This document shows, piece by piece, positions 1 to 14,400 of a stretch of 64,000 nt of DNA (positions are counted from its first letter, which is position 1; the number at the start of each line of letters is the position of its first letter). Source of the DNA: Agelaius tricolor (taxonomy: Eukaryota > Chordata > Aves > Passeriformes > Icteridae). The stretch spans positions 19,049,001-19,113,000 of the forward strand of contig JALJCS010000010.1 of assembly GCA_023055355.1 (NCBI GenBank). Reading direction: 5' to 3'. The notes under the pieces were generated by a model that saw only the letters and a list, made by a program, of their open reading frames with translations, was not told where the DNA came from and did not search any database. The translations under genes were made by a program, and so were the position numbers.

Positions 1-3000
1 TATTTTATTAATAGATGCTCAGACAAGCACTGTGCCATGTTCCCAGAAGGAAAGTCAGGTAAGAATGTAGAGAAAAATTGAAGCTCTTACTTAACTGTGT
101 TAAACTGTTAGTATTTTGCTGATGAAGTTGGCTTTGGCTTAATTAGCAAAGAGTTTCTAATATTCCCCCTGTAGTGTAAGGTCATTAAACACTCAGGAAA
201 CAACTAATGTGTTGGCAGGCTGGAAACAAGACTTCATGTCCCCAAAATTTTACTTAATCATGAAACCCCTAGCAAAAAAGTACCTAGTCATCAGAGAGCC
301 CCCACAGTGCAGTATTCATCTGCTCCTATTAGTGTTTCTGCTGCTATTGCATTGGCTAGGTGCCACCTCAGGGAGCTTCCACATAAGAGTCTTGTTTCCA
401 GTTACTCCCAAAGAGGCTGTTTCCAAAGGCCAAATCTGCAAAATGTTGTGTGCAGTCACACATATCCATAGCTATCCTTTGAAGAAAATAGTAATAATAG
501 TACTATGGTGAAAACTGAATCCCTTGTAAAAGATAAGAGAATTCTAAATTTGATAAAAGAATTGTTTTGATCTATGCCCTGAATCCATTCTGAGAGGTGC
601 ACTGCTATAATTCTTTGTTTCCGATTTTTTTTCCCCATAGCATTATTTCCTGAAATACAAACTAATAATTGTCTTCCCATCATTATCTGATTACCATTGA
701 CACAAAAACAGACAAAACAAAGAAAATGGAGATGGAGGGCTGTCATCCATCCCTAACATCTCATTGTACTGAAAATGGCACAAAAGAATAAATTAAGGAC
801 TTCATATTCCCTTGACCTTTGAAATTCTTGGGTTTTTAAATGTGTCTCAAATTCAGTTATTCAAAACCTAGCTCTTTTCTAAGCCCTTGTAAAAATAGGG
901 ACATGGATCCTTATGGAAAAGTCAATAAGGACTTCAGTCCATCATGATGGGGAGGTTTCAGTACCCTCTGCTGTTCCCTATTTCCAAAATAATCTAAACT
1001 TTCATGGGTCAGAGACAAAACACGGCAAAGGACAGATTAACTTACCAAACACTCCCAAGCAGTGCTGATGCAGAACAGTAATTCAAACTCTCTGCAGTAC
1101 AGTTCATTTCCTCCACCATCACTATTGAATCTACTGGAAACTTTCAGCAAAATTGCCAGAAATTCTATAACAATGGAATCTCACTAGTTTACGTCTATAT
1201 TTGTATCTAGCTTAATCTATTATATAGACCCATAGTAGACTTAGAATCTCCCAAATTAAGAATGAAATTGGAATTAAACAAATTTTTCATCATTAAATAA
1301 TCACAAAAAAACATATAAACCTTTTTACTACTGAAAGACAAAATGTTTAAGCTTTCCCAAAATACTTCCAGCAACCTACTCTTCTTAGGATTAGGGATCT
1401 TCCTGCATAATTTCTAGACAGACAACATTTTTCCTTGGTGTTAGTCAAATACCACACACATATCTGACAGTACATTTCTAAGTAGGGGGTCCTAAAGATA
1501 GGTGGAATATTTGAAGAGAACCATAATGAGTAGAAGTGAGGAAGAAGGAGAAAACAAGCATGTGCTAAAGAATCCAAGAACTTTCACTGTTCAGGTTTCA
1601 GAAGCCACTGTAAGTCTTTGGCATTGTTCAGATTTTGAGGACTGAGAGGTCAACAAATATGTAATTTATAGTGCTGAAGCAGGACATCTAGAAACACAAA
1701 TTCAAGGGCCTGGTGGAACTTCTGGCAAATTATTGGTTAGCTGAAATGGGAGTAAAAATTTACTACCTTCTGAAACACTAGGCTACATAGCTGGCTTGAT
1801 TAATGATGACAAATTCCAGTTAATGAAATTACAGAAGTATTAAACAATTCTGCTCCACAGGTAATGTATTGTTGACACTTTCACCAATACTGTTTGCAGC
1901 AGACTGATATATTAAGAGAAAATACCTCTAGATCATGCAGACTGGCCCTACCTGAGTAACGCAAAATTTCCATATGCAAACCATACCACACAAAAGAAAC
2001 CTGTCTGATGTCTGGTAACCATCCCATGAAGTAGAAGTAGGATTTTAATGCCAGTATGTCTGTGAGTCACTGTCATAGCTCTCTGACCCAGACTTGTGAC
2101 AACCCTACTTCTTCCCTTCCTTTGCCCGTGCATGTGCAAAAAGCAGGACACAAAACCTTCTGATAATTACTTTGAAGATTTTGGAATTTCCAGACAGCAA
2201 AGGTCAGAGGACACCATCTGTAAACTTGTCAAGCACCCAAAACACATAGCATGCCAAAACAGTCCCACAGAGTGTAAATAATGTTTATATACTTTGGTAA
2301 AGCAGGAAGTTACTAAAATAATCATCTTCAGTAAAACAGTTTCTAGCTCTTTCAGAATCAGAAAGTGCAATTTTTCTTACTGGAAAAGGAAAGAGAAAAC
2401 ACTAGAACTGGTACGGGGGGAGGAGAGGAAGATGGGGTTTAATGATTATATGCGGAAGAAGAACAGAAAGGGATAAATAAAGCTTTTAAAACACTTTTCT
2501 GTGTGGCAGAAAGTGAACATATCCATACATACACAGTTAGATAAGTCTTCTTTTCTGGAAAATCTATTCGAAACCAATGACTAAATTTCATTAAAAAAAG
2601 GAAGGAGAAATTGGAGAAATTCACATTCTGAAAAAAAGCCCTACCTATCTATTATTTGTAACTTACTTTCCACTGAGCTACAGAGGCACTGCTAAGGTGT
2701 TGGGCAGAGGTACAGAACTTGCACCATTATCAGGTCCTGAAGAGTCAATAAAATAGAGCTGTTTCTATTTTAATTCATACCCTAGGTGCAAAGTGTCACA
2801 AGATTATCCTCCAGAGAGAATAATTTTTAGAATTAAATAGGAGCCTTTAAAAGAGAAAACAACTTTTGACTCTGAGTATAGCCAGATGCCTCTAAGATAA
2901 AGCAATGGCAGTAAAGCCAAAGATGTTCATTTGAAATAGATCAGCTGATGGACAAATCTGATTTCAATAGGCAAGAGCCTACATTCAACAGATCTCTGCC

Positions 3001-5232
3001 TTCCTTCTCATGCCAGTGAGTTCATAATACTTGGACAGCATTGGAAAATAATGTGTTCTGTTGTTCTGATATAGATGGAGGGATATCAACTGAATTTTCC
3101 TAGTTTTACAGCAGAGTAATTATTAGCAGAATCTGGCTTCATGTTTCTAAATATTTTAGTATTTTATGAATATAAGAGAGAAGACAGTCTGCTATATTTC
3201 AGCTGCTAAACGATTTTTTTCACTAGAGTCTCAATGACCCCTTCTTAAAATTAGTCCACTGCTTGATTTGTATTCCACAGAGTGCTCATTACAGTTGTCG
3301 TTAGAGCACAAAATCCTATGAACATATAAAATTACCCTAAAAATTGGTAATTTCAAGCTTTCATTAGAAGGTCTTTTTCACAGGTTGAAGTCAGTCAAAC
3401 ATTAAGTAATTAAGGCAATTTACTGTAGCGTGACTATGTTTTCAATATACTCCCTCAAGAAATGCCATGGGACACATCTACAATAAAATTTTCTTGTGAA
3501 GCTTTCTTTTGCTTTTGTACTGTTTTGGAGATGGAATTGCTGAGAACATGGCACTTGAGTCTGAGCATCCCCCAAGAGCTTTTACACTGCCAGTCCATTT
3601 GAAGTTGTTTTGACAATTTTGCAGCAACTGAGCATCACCAATATCACTTAGAGCCAGTAGTCCTGCTTAACAAAAGCCCAGTAATGTCACCTCTGCTCAG
3701 GGTTGTGTTAATTGCCCTTGGAGACTCTAGAGGGTACAGGTACAGAAGGCCTGCTTTGCTATTGGGTTTATTTTGCTTTGTTATTGGGTTTATTTTCTTT
3801 ACCATTACCTGTCCTCACTGCTCACAGATTTCTGGACACTTGAAGGGTGCTCTTTTACAGATACTGCATTCTTTTTATGTGCAGACAAAGACAATTAGAT
3901 GAAGCCACAGTTTCATTTCCTTATAGTGACCAGAAAACAGAGAAGAAACCTAGGGAATATACAGAATGTTGGATTAGCCACTGCAGTAGGCTATAAAGAC
4001 TGCAGATATTCTAGAACTATGTTGATTAGTAATTAGCACAAAGCAGATGGGAAATCATGCTGTCTCCCCAGGAACTTAATGCAAACTAGTTACAGTATTT
4101 ATATGATGTTGAGACTACCCTGCTAAAATGTGTTTTAAATAAATAGCAGAACTGAAATTATCTTGACATTTCAGTTAAAAATAGGTAAAACCAAATATTG
4201 AATTGGAAATTAGCTTCAAGTTTATGCTGAAAAGAGATCAAGACTTCTTTATATTAATAAATAATTATTCTAGGGTTTAACTCCTATTTCTTTTTTACGA
4301 TATGTTTTTAAAGATATCTGCTTTAAATCTAGGCTTACTTGCCATTTCTTAAGAGGACTAAATCTGCTCCTGCTTCTGCTCACTACAGACCTTGAATATG
4401 ATTAATGAAAGATTCATTCTCAACTTGACTGGTATACTGCTACCATATATATCACAGAATGTTGTTTACTTTTGTTATTCAAAAGATTGGATGTTCAGAG
4501 AATTCCAGCTCTAAAGAGTAAGGAATTTGGGCTACTTTGCAAAGTTTATTTGAAGTGATCCCATAAGTCAGACTAGGAACTCCCTCCTTTTATTTTCCCT
4601 ATCATATCAGCCCTGTAATAAAGTTGGAGAAATATGCTCTCTGAGAGCATATTTTGGGGATGAGTGTTTGATTAATACCTCTAGCATTAATTAGAGGTAA
4701 TTGATTAATGCCTCTTATGGGAAAAGAATAATCAACAAATATTCTCTCATGTGAGAATAACTTAAATGAGTATTTCTGATACCAAGTCTAACATACATTA
4801 CTGTTAGCCTGTCAAGACTGTAATAAATGCCCAATAATCAGAGTAATTAGAAGACAGGATGAAATATTTCATATTTTATAAACTTTGGAATATAAGGCTT
4901 CCTCGAATTTCATCCTCACTATAAAAAAAAAAGAGTACACAGGAAAGTTGTGTTGGATAAAGCCTTTGTTGTTTTGATACAAACAAGTTTTGCAAGAGGA
5001 GTTATGGTTTATGGACTAGGAATACATACATACAAATGTCTTCCAGGACTTCAAAAGAAATATAAAACTCCTCTGACAGAAGAATCTAAAAAAGGCTTTA
5101 AAGTGTTTTTTTTCTACTAGACAGTGAACTTCCTACTTGATATAAGAATCATGTCCATCCTCAGATCATAATAAACTAGAATAAACTCTCAATAATTGCT
5201 TATTTTTGGATACAATTATTTCTCTTTCACAG
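1..5232 (+). other. KCNH7: KCNH7 intron (5' part outside the window)
   Basis: AT-rich DNA with no segment showing both splice signals and protein-like reading. The longest open frames (about 100 codons at 209-511) look random. It holds a near-perfect palindrome at 4630-4654 and a short tandem duplication of a TATTGGGTTTATTTT-like unit near 3760-3800. I see no recognisable transposon. Confidence 0.6.
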
Positions 5233-5496
5233 ATTATTTCAAAGAGAATGATCAGAGCGATCCTGAACCCTCAGGAGACAGTACCAGATACTATCAATCT
5301 ATTAAGAAACATTTTGAGGAGAAAAAAAGCGGGTCATCATCTTTTGTGTCCTCCATTGAAGATGAGCAAAAGCCCCTGTTCTCTGGGATAGCTGATTACC
5401 CATCTGTAACAGAGAAAACCACAGAGATGGACTTTGAAGAAATGGATCATGTCACAGAAGAAATTCTTATTGACAAAAGAAGCAGTTCTTGCAAAG
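5233..5496 (+). CDS. KCNH7: KCNH7 coding exon, C-terminal linker
   Basis: The acceptor tctctttcacag ends at 5232 and the donor gcaaag|gtaatc starts at 5497. The exon enters at codon position 2 and leaves with one base of a split codon, which completes as GAC (Asp) in the next exon. It encodes an acidic, Ser/Thr-rich stretch ([20 protein letters not shown] at the start, [13 protein letters not shown] at the end), which fits the poorly structured tail after the cyclic-nucleotide-binding homology domain of ERG channels. There is no membrane segment. Confidence 0.85.
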
Positions 5497-8400
5497 GTAA
5501 TCCAGCTGTTTCTATTTAGTAAAGTTTGAGCAGACATCTTTTTAGTCTGATTAACAAAAATAACTTTCTGAATGGTTCTCTTGATTCTTTACATAATATT
5601 TACTCCAAAAATCTTAAGAAAAAATATCTTAGATCAAAAATTATTATTTCTCGAGAGGATTAATATAGTTTAATTCAGTGGGAACTGGATTCCAGTTCTG
5701 TTGGACTGGCTTGTACAACCTCCAAAAAGTCATTATAGGTTTTGCTACAAGTCATCTTGTAACTGAACTACATAAATAATTTAAACAAACTACAAAATTG
5801 TCCACTAGTGTTGGACTCCACTGTGTGCCCACTGATGATAGCTGCACTCAAAGCAATACAGTATCTCCCAAAGGACATTTGATGTGCCAGGGTTGATGAC
5901 GGTATAAAATTATAGATAGTGAGAGTCAGACTAGCTAAACATAATGATAGTTGCACATGCACCAAAAATATGTTTTCAGATAACTAATTTTATTCACTGC
6001 ATTGGCAAGGCACAACAAAAATTAAGTGAAAAAAAATCATAATAGCTTGAAAGAAGGCTATCCTGTCTTGCTGCACCTGTTGGTTAAAGGAGTGCCATTA
6101 CACCACACAGAAGAAAATCATGACTTCCAAAAGTAACACACAAGAATAAAGACTTGAGCTTTTGTAGATGACAAATGATCAGGAACTATTTAACAATCTC
6201 AGATACTTTTACATAGACTTAAATCACATCATTAAAATTATATCTAATATACTAAAATATTAATTTTCTCAGTGAAGTGAAAGGAAATTAATGGAAAACC
6301 CTGTATTAATATACAATTTAAATATTGCTGCAAGTTCATTTGTAATTCTTTCAGTCTGAAGGGAAGAATCACATAGTTATTGTTTGATGCTGTTTTCCTC
6401 AGCAGTTTCCATTGAGACACTTTAACCATTTAACCATCATTTAATAAACTTTAGGCTTCTAGGCTATCATTTGAAATAAGCCTAATGATTAATTAGACCA
6501 AACAATGATTTTAACATCTTAAAGGTATGAATATGTGAAGTGTGATCTCTTCAAGTTAAGGCCCTATAAATCCACACCACATAAACTTGTTGCATACATA
6601 CTCCAATTGGAAACCTTTCCTTCCCCCTACCAATAGCCAGAAATGTGTCCTTGCAGCTATGGCAACATTTTCCAAGGCAACCTATTGCACATTTTATTTG
6701 AGCTAAATTTAGCATATCTAAAGGTTACAAATTTTGATTAAGACCACACTTTTTCCCACTTTGTAATTTAGCCCTTCTAGTAATGTTATGCAAGGTAATG
6801 AGCTTTCTTGCAACATTTATAAAACCTTCAAGGTCAATAAGATTAGCTTTTCCTGATATATGTTTTAAACTGAATTTTTACTTCTGTTATTAGAATTAGA
6901 GATTGATTATAACTTACCATGAGAGTAGTTACAAACATAATAAACTTGTGAAAAAACACTCTGCTTTTATGTATCCTCATATATTGTAGTGTCTTATAAA
7001 TCTTGGATACAAATGCACTTGTATAAAGCTAGTCTAATTCATTACCACTGTGACTGATACGCATTTAATTATTTTTTGTTTTGTTTTAAGCCTTGGTCAT
7101 TACTTCAATGAATGGAAAGAAAATTAAAAATGCATTGTATAATTTGGCAGAAGCAGTATAAAAGTCTCACTCATAATCTTAGAATGCAACTTTTAACTTT
7201 TGAACATATGGTTCTTTTGTGTAGATCTGAGAATTTTTCTGTAGCTGTTAGCTCTATGTAAAAGAAAAATGCTATTTTCACTTGGTCATTATTTGGGCTA
7301 AAAGACTGATTCTTCAATTCTTCTGGTGAACCTAGTGATACATTTATTGACTTAGTTTCCAGTCTAAGATTCTTCAAGCCCTGGAAGACCAGAGTAGGTT
7401 ATACAGTTGTAGCTGCTGATGGGGTTTTTTGGGGTTATTAAAAAATATGGAATACCTGAAAAGACACTTACATGAGTTACACCATATTTTATAGAGTATT
7501 AACTTGCTTATGGTGTGTGAACTTATTTTGTTGTTTCAGTGCCAAATCATTTGCTTTGTTGCAAATTAAGCATCTATTACAATAGTCTCCAAATACATAT
7601 TCTGGGAAAAAAACAGCTGTGATTTCCCCAGGATAATCCACGAAATTGAAAATCTGTGATTTTAATGAATGACTTACTGTTTAAAATAACCAACGTCTTT
7701 TTTTTACAACATCGATGTTTTTACAGGACATTTAAAAGCAGTGAAATGCTTTTGAAATTCACTGCTTATAAGTCTGCTGGATCTACAAAACCCATTGCAC
7801 CTAAACTCATAGTTTGAAACTTTACCCCTCAATTTTTCATAGTATGCTTCATTCAGTTTGATGAGAGATTTCCAGCTTCTCCTTGGACACTGCAAATTGT
7901 ACCACATGTGCCTCCTAAAACCAAATTGCCAAATGCTTCTGTGACACCCTTTATCTCTTTATTTCCATTGGCTTAAGTTCCTGAGAAGCAGAACAGATTT
8001 CTGTGTAGCCAAGATGAAATCTCTTTCCTCTTGCTTCTGCCCAGTGCATAAAATCAGTTACTGGTCGTCAGATGAAATCCAAACACTCTACAGCTCCAGG
8101 AAACCTTCTACCACCTGCTAACCAAAGATCAGATAATACAATAACGACCTTTTGCTGATAAAAACAAACAAACAAACAAAAAAAAAATACAGAGAGAGAA
8201 GAAAATCTCCTACACTTGGAATCATGTAGTGAGAGCTCCCCTTCCTGGCTAAATCTACTTGAAATACTAAATCTGAGTGGGAACTTTTTTTTTCTTTACT
8301 TAGAGAAACACTGCTCAATGACACGTTTGAAAAGGATTAGCTATTAGCATTTGGACAAAGCTCTTACATGTTACCCACAGTGTGGGGTTTTTTCTCTTCT

Positions 8401-11400
8401 CTTTGAAACATGGCTCTAGCTGCTATGGTTACTTAGAAAAATTTCACAAGTGTGAAATGAATGTAACCTATGCTGAGTTAACAGCGTGCAGTGCCAAGTG
8501 AAGTGTAAGGAGAAGCTCTGAGCAAATCATTCAGGGACTGATGTGGGATTCAAATCCAACTGCAGATGTCTTACAAGCAGTCAAGGATTTTGCCCAGCTG
8601 TATGCTGAAGCAGCAGCCTGGGTGCAACAAGAAGTTTAATTTATTGTATAACTTCCTGTAGTTAAATAATTACAAATACAACTCTAATGGGAATAGTATT
8701 GAGCAGATGTTAAAATTTAAACAGACTTTTTTTTATCACATCAAAGAAGAATGAGTGATTCTGACCAGTTTTTACTGTTTGATTGACTGATTAACTCAGA
8801 GTAAACAAAGGCTATGGGGAGCAGGGTTTGCTGTAGAAAAAGGACTGCTCAACTACGTCACCTGTAGGCTCTGCAAAGGTCCCAGCAAGATCTTCATTCT
8901 ATACAATAAGTGCAACAAGTATATTCCCATGATAATTGAGGTGTAACCTTTCAACAACTTGGTGAACAGGAGAAATGGCATAAAGCCAAGAATGTAACTA
9001 ATTAATAAATCCACAGATGCATAAATTAAGTAAACTGAGAGAGGAAAGAGAAATAGGCCAAACCAGAAATCCAGGCAAAAGGAAAGAGTGTCCCTGAGCT
9101 CTGTTTGGTAGTCATGTGTAGTGCTTGGTCACAGAGAACCAAGAGGGATGAAATTTGGGTGCAGCAGGTACAAGGTAAGACCTGGAATAAGCATCATCTT
9201 TTTTTTTACAAGGGGCTGGATGTAAAGAAACAAATATAAATTACTCATATAAGGAGTATTTTTAGATACTTTACTATGAAGCTTCATTTAATATCAAAGT
9301 GATCTCTGGCTGACCCAGAAATGCTGAATATTTTATTCTTTTAGGAGTCTGAAATCCTTAAACAAAATGAACAGGCACCTTTCACCCCACAGTACCGTAG
9401 GAGCTTCAGAGATGTGCTTTACACAGGGGTGAACAGATTGGGTGGGAGAGTAGTGATGCTAAAAGCAACATCAATAAAAATCAGTTTCCTTTATGAGAAT
9501 AATAAGCAGTACCCTTTTGCTAGCAGCATGAGCTGCATTAAATGGCCCTTGTCTCAGAGAAAACATATTACACTTCACCAACCTAAGAAGTGTTGCAGTT
9601 ATGGGTAAGAAAGGCATCTCCCTGAGGCCTGGCATCTTTCTCTAGAGGGGACATTCCAAGGCACTGTACCACATGCCCAGTGGTGCAATTTTAATGCAGC
9701 GAATCCTTCTTTCACACCAAAGAGCTAAGCAGTGAATACACTTCAATAGCATATTCAAGGGCAAGAGAAGGCATCTTAGGCCTCTGAAGCACACTATCAA
9801 AGACATTCAAGTACATCATTTAAAGTCTTTAGGTTAGAACAAGAATTTCTATTTTCACTGAATAAAAAAATTGCTAAAAAATACACTGAGAAAATTTGGG
9901 ATCCATTTGTAAAATACTTGAAACAAAACTAAAGAGAAGCCATTCAGTGGCAGAACTCTGATGCTGCTGACTAGAAAAAGCTGCTTGTTTATTTGCAGCT
10001 TCAAAATGTTAGCATGTATGTGACCACTTTTATCTTTCCTTAAGGAGTGTTAAGGAACAAAGAGAGATGTTCAGTCTCTCTGGCTAATGTACCAATTTAA
10101 CTTTCAATGTTTTGAGAAACTCAGTAAGTAGGATGCTTGAGAAGTGTCAACCTCTCTAAATCTATTTATATAAAACTATACTTTTATATGTTCTTTTTGG
10201 TTTTTTTTTATCAGACATCAACAAAAGAAACTGGGAGCAGGAGAACATCCAGGAGTACCAGGACTCCCCAGTTCAACCAGCATTATCCCATGTTACATGG
10301 GGAATCTGTGAAACTGAAAGTGATTTTATATACGGGGAAGTGGAGAATCGATTAGATTTACTTCAAGAACAACTTAACAGGTAAAAACAAAGAGAAAAGA
10401 GCCTATGTGTGAAAGAGTACATAATACAACTGATATTGAAGATGCTACAGAAGGAATGAGTTTGTGCAGGAAGTTTCCAAAAGCATTCAGATCTTCAGAA
10501 GCTCAAAAATACAAAAATATGCGTAATGGGAATATCACTTTTTTTGTGTGTATGTATTCTGCGGAGGCTGTATATCACCTAAGTTAGGCTTTCCAGAATC
10601 TTGGAAAAACCAATTCTGGGAAATCTGAATACACAGTTTTTAAACGTTGCCAGAATATTCATGTCTTTTGCCTCTAGATATGCACATTAGCTACTCTGAA
10701 TGGCTTTGCAATAGAGCCCTTTTCCTCAGCTGACTGTTTTAGACCATCTTTTTAACCAAGAAGTTGTACTGAGAGGCCTCGAATTGTTAAATTTAAATCT
10801 CACCTCATCAAGAGTGCTGTTCCTAGATCACAGAACCATCTAACAATTTGGGTTAGAAAGGACATTAAAGATCACCTAGTTCCGACCGCCTGCCACGGGC
10901 AGGGACACAAAACAGCAATTTTCAGTATCTTCAAGATGTGAAGTACTTTTTCTTTCCTGGAGACTCAAAGTACACCAGCTGCCTGCTTTTTAAAATGTAT
11001 TGCAGATGAATTCCCTTTTTGATGCGTTAACTCTTTTTGCACTCTATAATAAGTAAGACATGGGAATATGCAAAAGCACAATACTTATACCTGTTACAAC
11101 AGAAAAATTATACTTTCCAATATATTATCCAATATCATTTTTGCTTAATATATGGTGCCTAATATATATATTATGCTTAATATATATATTATATTATTAT
11201 ATATTAATAGATATTATTAGATATTATTATATTATTAATAGAAATTAGTATTAATATATATTATGCTTAATATATCTTGCTTTACTGGCAGCTAAGCAGC
11301 ATAGCTTACAGCATCTTAAAAATATGGTTACAAAATTTTGATCCATCCTGCACTGTAATTTACCATGTAACTTCACTTAAATTGACCTAGCCTCAGGACC

Positions 11401-14400
11401 ATTGATTTTTTCATTATTTTCACTCTATATTTTCATTACTTTTAATATTTTTCCATGACAAATACTATGAAACACACTCAGTCCTAATCATACTTTAGTA
11501 GCTATTCAGTGGCATTCTGCGCTGTATATTTTAGCAATCGGTTTAAAGCCAAGTTAACTGCATATTGATTCCTTCATCCACCAAAAGCCAATCAAACAAC
11601 AGTATTTTACATTCCTGAATATGGCATAATGCATTAAAAATTTTTAACACTTTTAACACAATTTTTAACATTTTTAACACTTAACCCTAAACTGCTGTAA
11701 TTTCTAGTTAAAATCAAGTAATCTAAGTAGCTGCAAATGTCACATAACTACATGCTTGCAGGATCCCCATCAACAATACATAGTCTTTTGGTAACATTTC
11801 ATTTCCTGAAACCTTAAGCTCTCAAAACTGAAGTTATACCTCAAAGTTACCATCGTTTTATCATGCAAGTTGTCAGTATTCTGTCAGAAAATATAATTGT
11901 TGCTGATAAACTAAGAATTAAATTTTTATGTATTTTATTATATCACTTTAAACTATTCTCATGATTTAAAAGCTTTTCATGCTTTTGGTATTTGGGGCCT
12001 TGCTGGGTTTTCTACTAATATAACAGACAATATCCTTTCCTGCCTTTGTCACTTCTGACTTGCTAGCTTAAAAAGCATGGTCACTTCTCCCTGAATTTTT
12101 CCATGCCAAGTTAGAGGCTTGGCATAACACTCAATTATTAAATTGACACAGAGGGCTTTCCAGCCCTCTATGTACAAGGTATATGTCCCTAGAATTCTCT
12201 CTGTTTCTTCTCTTTAAGCAATTGGAATTTCATGGACACTATGGGCCTAGCATTTAGGCCAGTTCTCCTATTTGTTTGGGTAGCATGGATTTGTTTTAAA
12301 TTTTGGAGAATGGAAAGTGAACCTTTATATGCAATGATGATAAATAAACACTACCAGAGACACTCTTTCCTTTGAAGTACAAGGAAACATTCAAGTACTA
12401 ACAAAGTAAGAGGGGAGCAATTTTAGAGTTAATTCAAAGCCAAAAATAATCTTGAATGGATATCCTCCAATGTGACCTTTTATTCACTGAGGGGTTAAGA
12501 CCCAGGTATAGCAGATGGAAGTTCTCTGGATGGTGGCATGTTCCTGCAGCATTTCACTCTGTGGCATCAGCACTGTGCTTGTGTGAGAACAGCACATTGG
12601 CAAGAAGCAAAGAACCCAAGGGTGCTGACCAAGAGGGCAAGTAGGGCACATCTGACTCTAACAGTCAGAAGTCTGGGTTTGGGCTGTTTTTTTTCTGGGA
12701 GCTGATGCCACAAAATCATCTTTTTCTGATGAAGGAAGAAACAGCATCCCAAATACACTTCAGTCATACCTTTTGGATTAATTTCACAGATACTTTTATA
12801 AATAAATTATACAGGCAATGGACAACTACAACAGGATAAAAAAATAACATCAGTGAGCACATGGTAAAAGCAAAAATCTGACAGCACGGGATCAATTCTG
12901 CTACTGTAGGGAGCCCAAGTAGTAACATTCACAACATTAAAGGCTGCTGACAAAGATTTGTTTACTCTGTCAGAAGCTCAGTTGCTGTACAGAAGGCTGT
13001 ATTATCTGCATTACCATCTGTCAGCATGTGCTGTAGCCTTCCAGCAGCTGGGAAGGTACAAAAGGCATTACCTTTTCCTGAGTTTGTCACAGGTTTTGGC
13101 AAGACCATTTAAAAATCATTTCAGTGCTATGGAGTTGTAAGTATGAACAAAATAATCAGCTCAAGTGTTTCAGAAGTCATATACAAATTTATAAAAAGGT
13201 GAAAAACATTTTTAAATGTACAAAATTTGAACATTAGAAATGCTGACATTAATTCTGAGGACTGCATAAGTTTGAATAAATTTTCACACTAATGAGAATT
13301 GGGCAGTTGGATTTTTAATGGTTTTGGAAGCATCTTTCTTTTTCTAACTGTGGAAAAACACAAATGCGCTTTCTGCTTAGTTCAGTGCATTGTATCAGCA
13401 TGTCAGAATGCCTTGTCAGATGCATCAAAATAATGTCCCATGCCCAGCCAGAACAAATCAATTTAGTCACAATGAAGAGAATACATTTATTCCAGTTATT
13501 TTCAACCAGATACCCAGTCCCCTGTGTTGCTTCTTGTTGCAAATCTAAGGCAGAGTGATGAACTCATTCTTAGTGTAGCAAAAACCAGAGAAAAGCTCGC
13601 AGTTATGTTCTGCAAGGGAAAGGGAGAGCCAGAAGCTTTGGAAGGGCTCCGTACTCCCTCTACTGTTCTCTCCTTTTTAAGACATGTTCAAGCCGCAACA
13701 AGCAATGGTTTTACTGGGAAACTGCAGGGCCCTCTTGAGGACCTCTGTAAGCAGTGCATAAAATACACCTGTTTCTGGCCATGAGCTAACTGATTTCATG
13801 TTCCCTCTCTAGGCTTGAATCCCAAATGACTGCTGATATCCAAACCATCCTGCAGCTTCTGCAAAGGCAGTCAACACTCATTCCACCTGCCTATAGCATG
13901 GTGACTGCAAGTGCAGAGTATCAAGAGCCAGCAGTCCGGGTCATACAAAAGCTTCAGCCTGCAGCATCAATTAAAACAGACAGAAGTTTCAGTCCTTCAT
14001 CTCAGGTAAGTACATGTCCATAAGATCAAAAGAGGTTTCCTAGTCTTCTTATCTTATGAGGAAGAAATGCACCAATCCGGTGCTGGTTCACTAGTTTAAG
14101 GAATATGAAATTATTATTTTGACCTAGTACCTTCACAGTGGGCTTAAACACCACAGTTTCAGAGGCCACATTTTCTATGAGGGTTGTAGAGATTCATACA
14201 ATGATCTTATAATCAGATAGATTTACTTCATTGTCATTTTTTTTATAAAAGTTAGCAGAAAAGGAATCCAAGTGGTTAGAATGTCCAGAATTATGCAATT
14301 CTGGAGTTACGCTCTAAAACAGAACTTCCTATTCCAGAATGTTGATATCCATACTCTTAGACTGGGTCTCAAGAGTAATCAGTCCTTCAGAAAGGGCTGC

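Larger units (their letters stand above)
10381..13812 (+). other. KCNH7: KCNH7 intron with a CR1 fragment and AT-rich repeats
   Basis: A 3.4-kb intron. It holds a CR1 fragment (10827-10908), an AT-only patch (about 11147-11277) and a short run of TTTTTAACAC-like units near 11638-11685. Nothing else is recognised. The next intron, 14006-14656, is 651 bp and also featureless. Confidence 0.6.

Noticed and set aside
6650..6690. Two GGCAAC half-sites that could form an RFX X-box (ctatggcaac and ccaaggcaacc)
   Set aside because: The spacing and orientation (direct, not inverted) do not fit the X-box consensus well, and no promoter is nearby.
11636..11690. A telomere-like CCCTAA word next to TTTTTAACAC repeats
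   Set aside because: There is only one CCCTAA unit, so it is not an interstitial telomere array.
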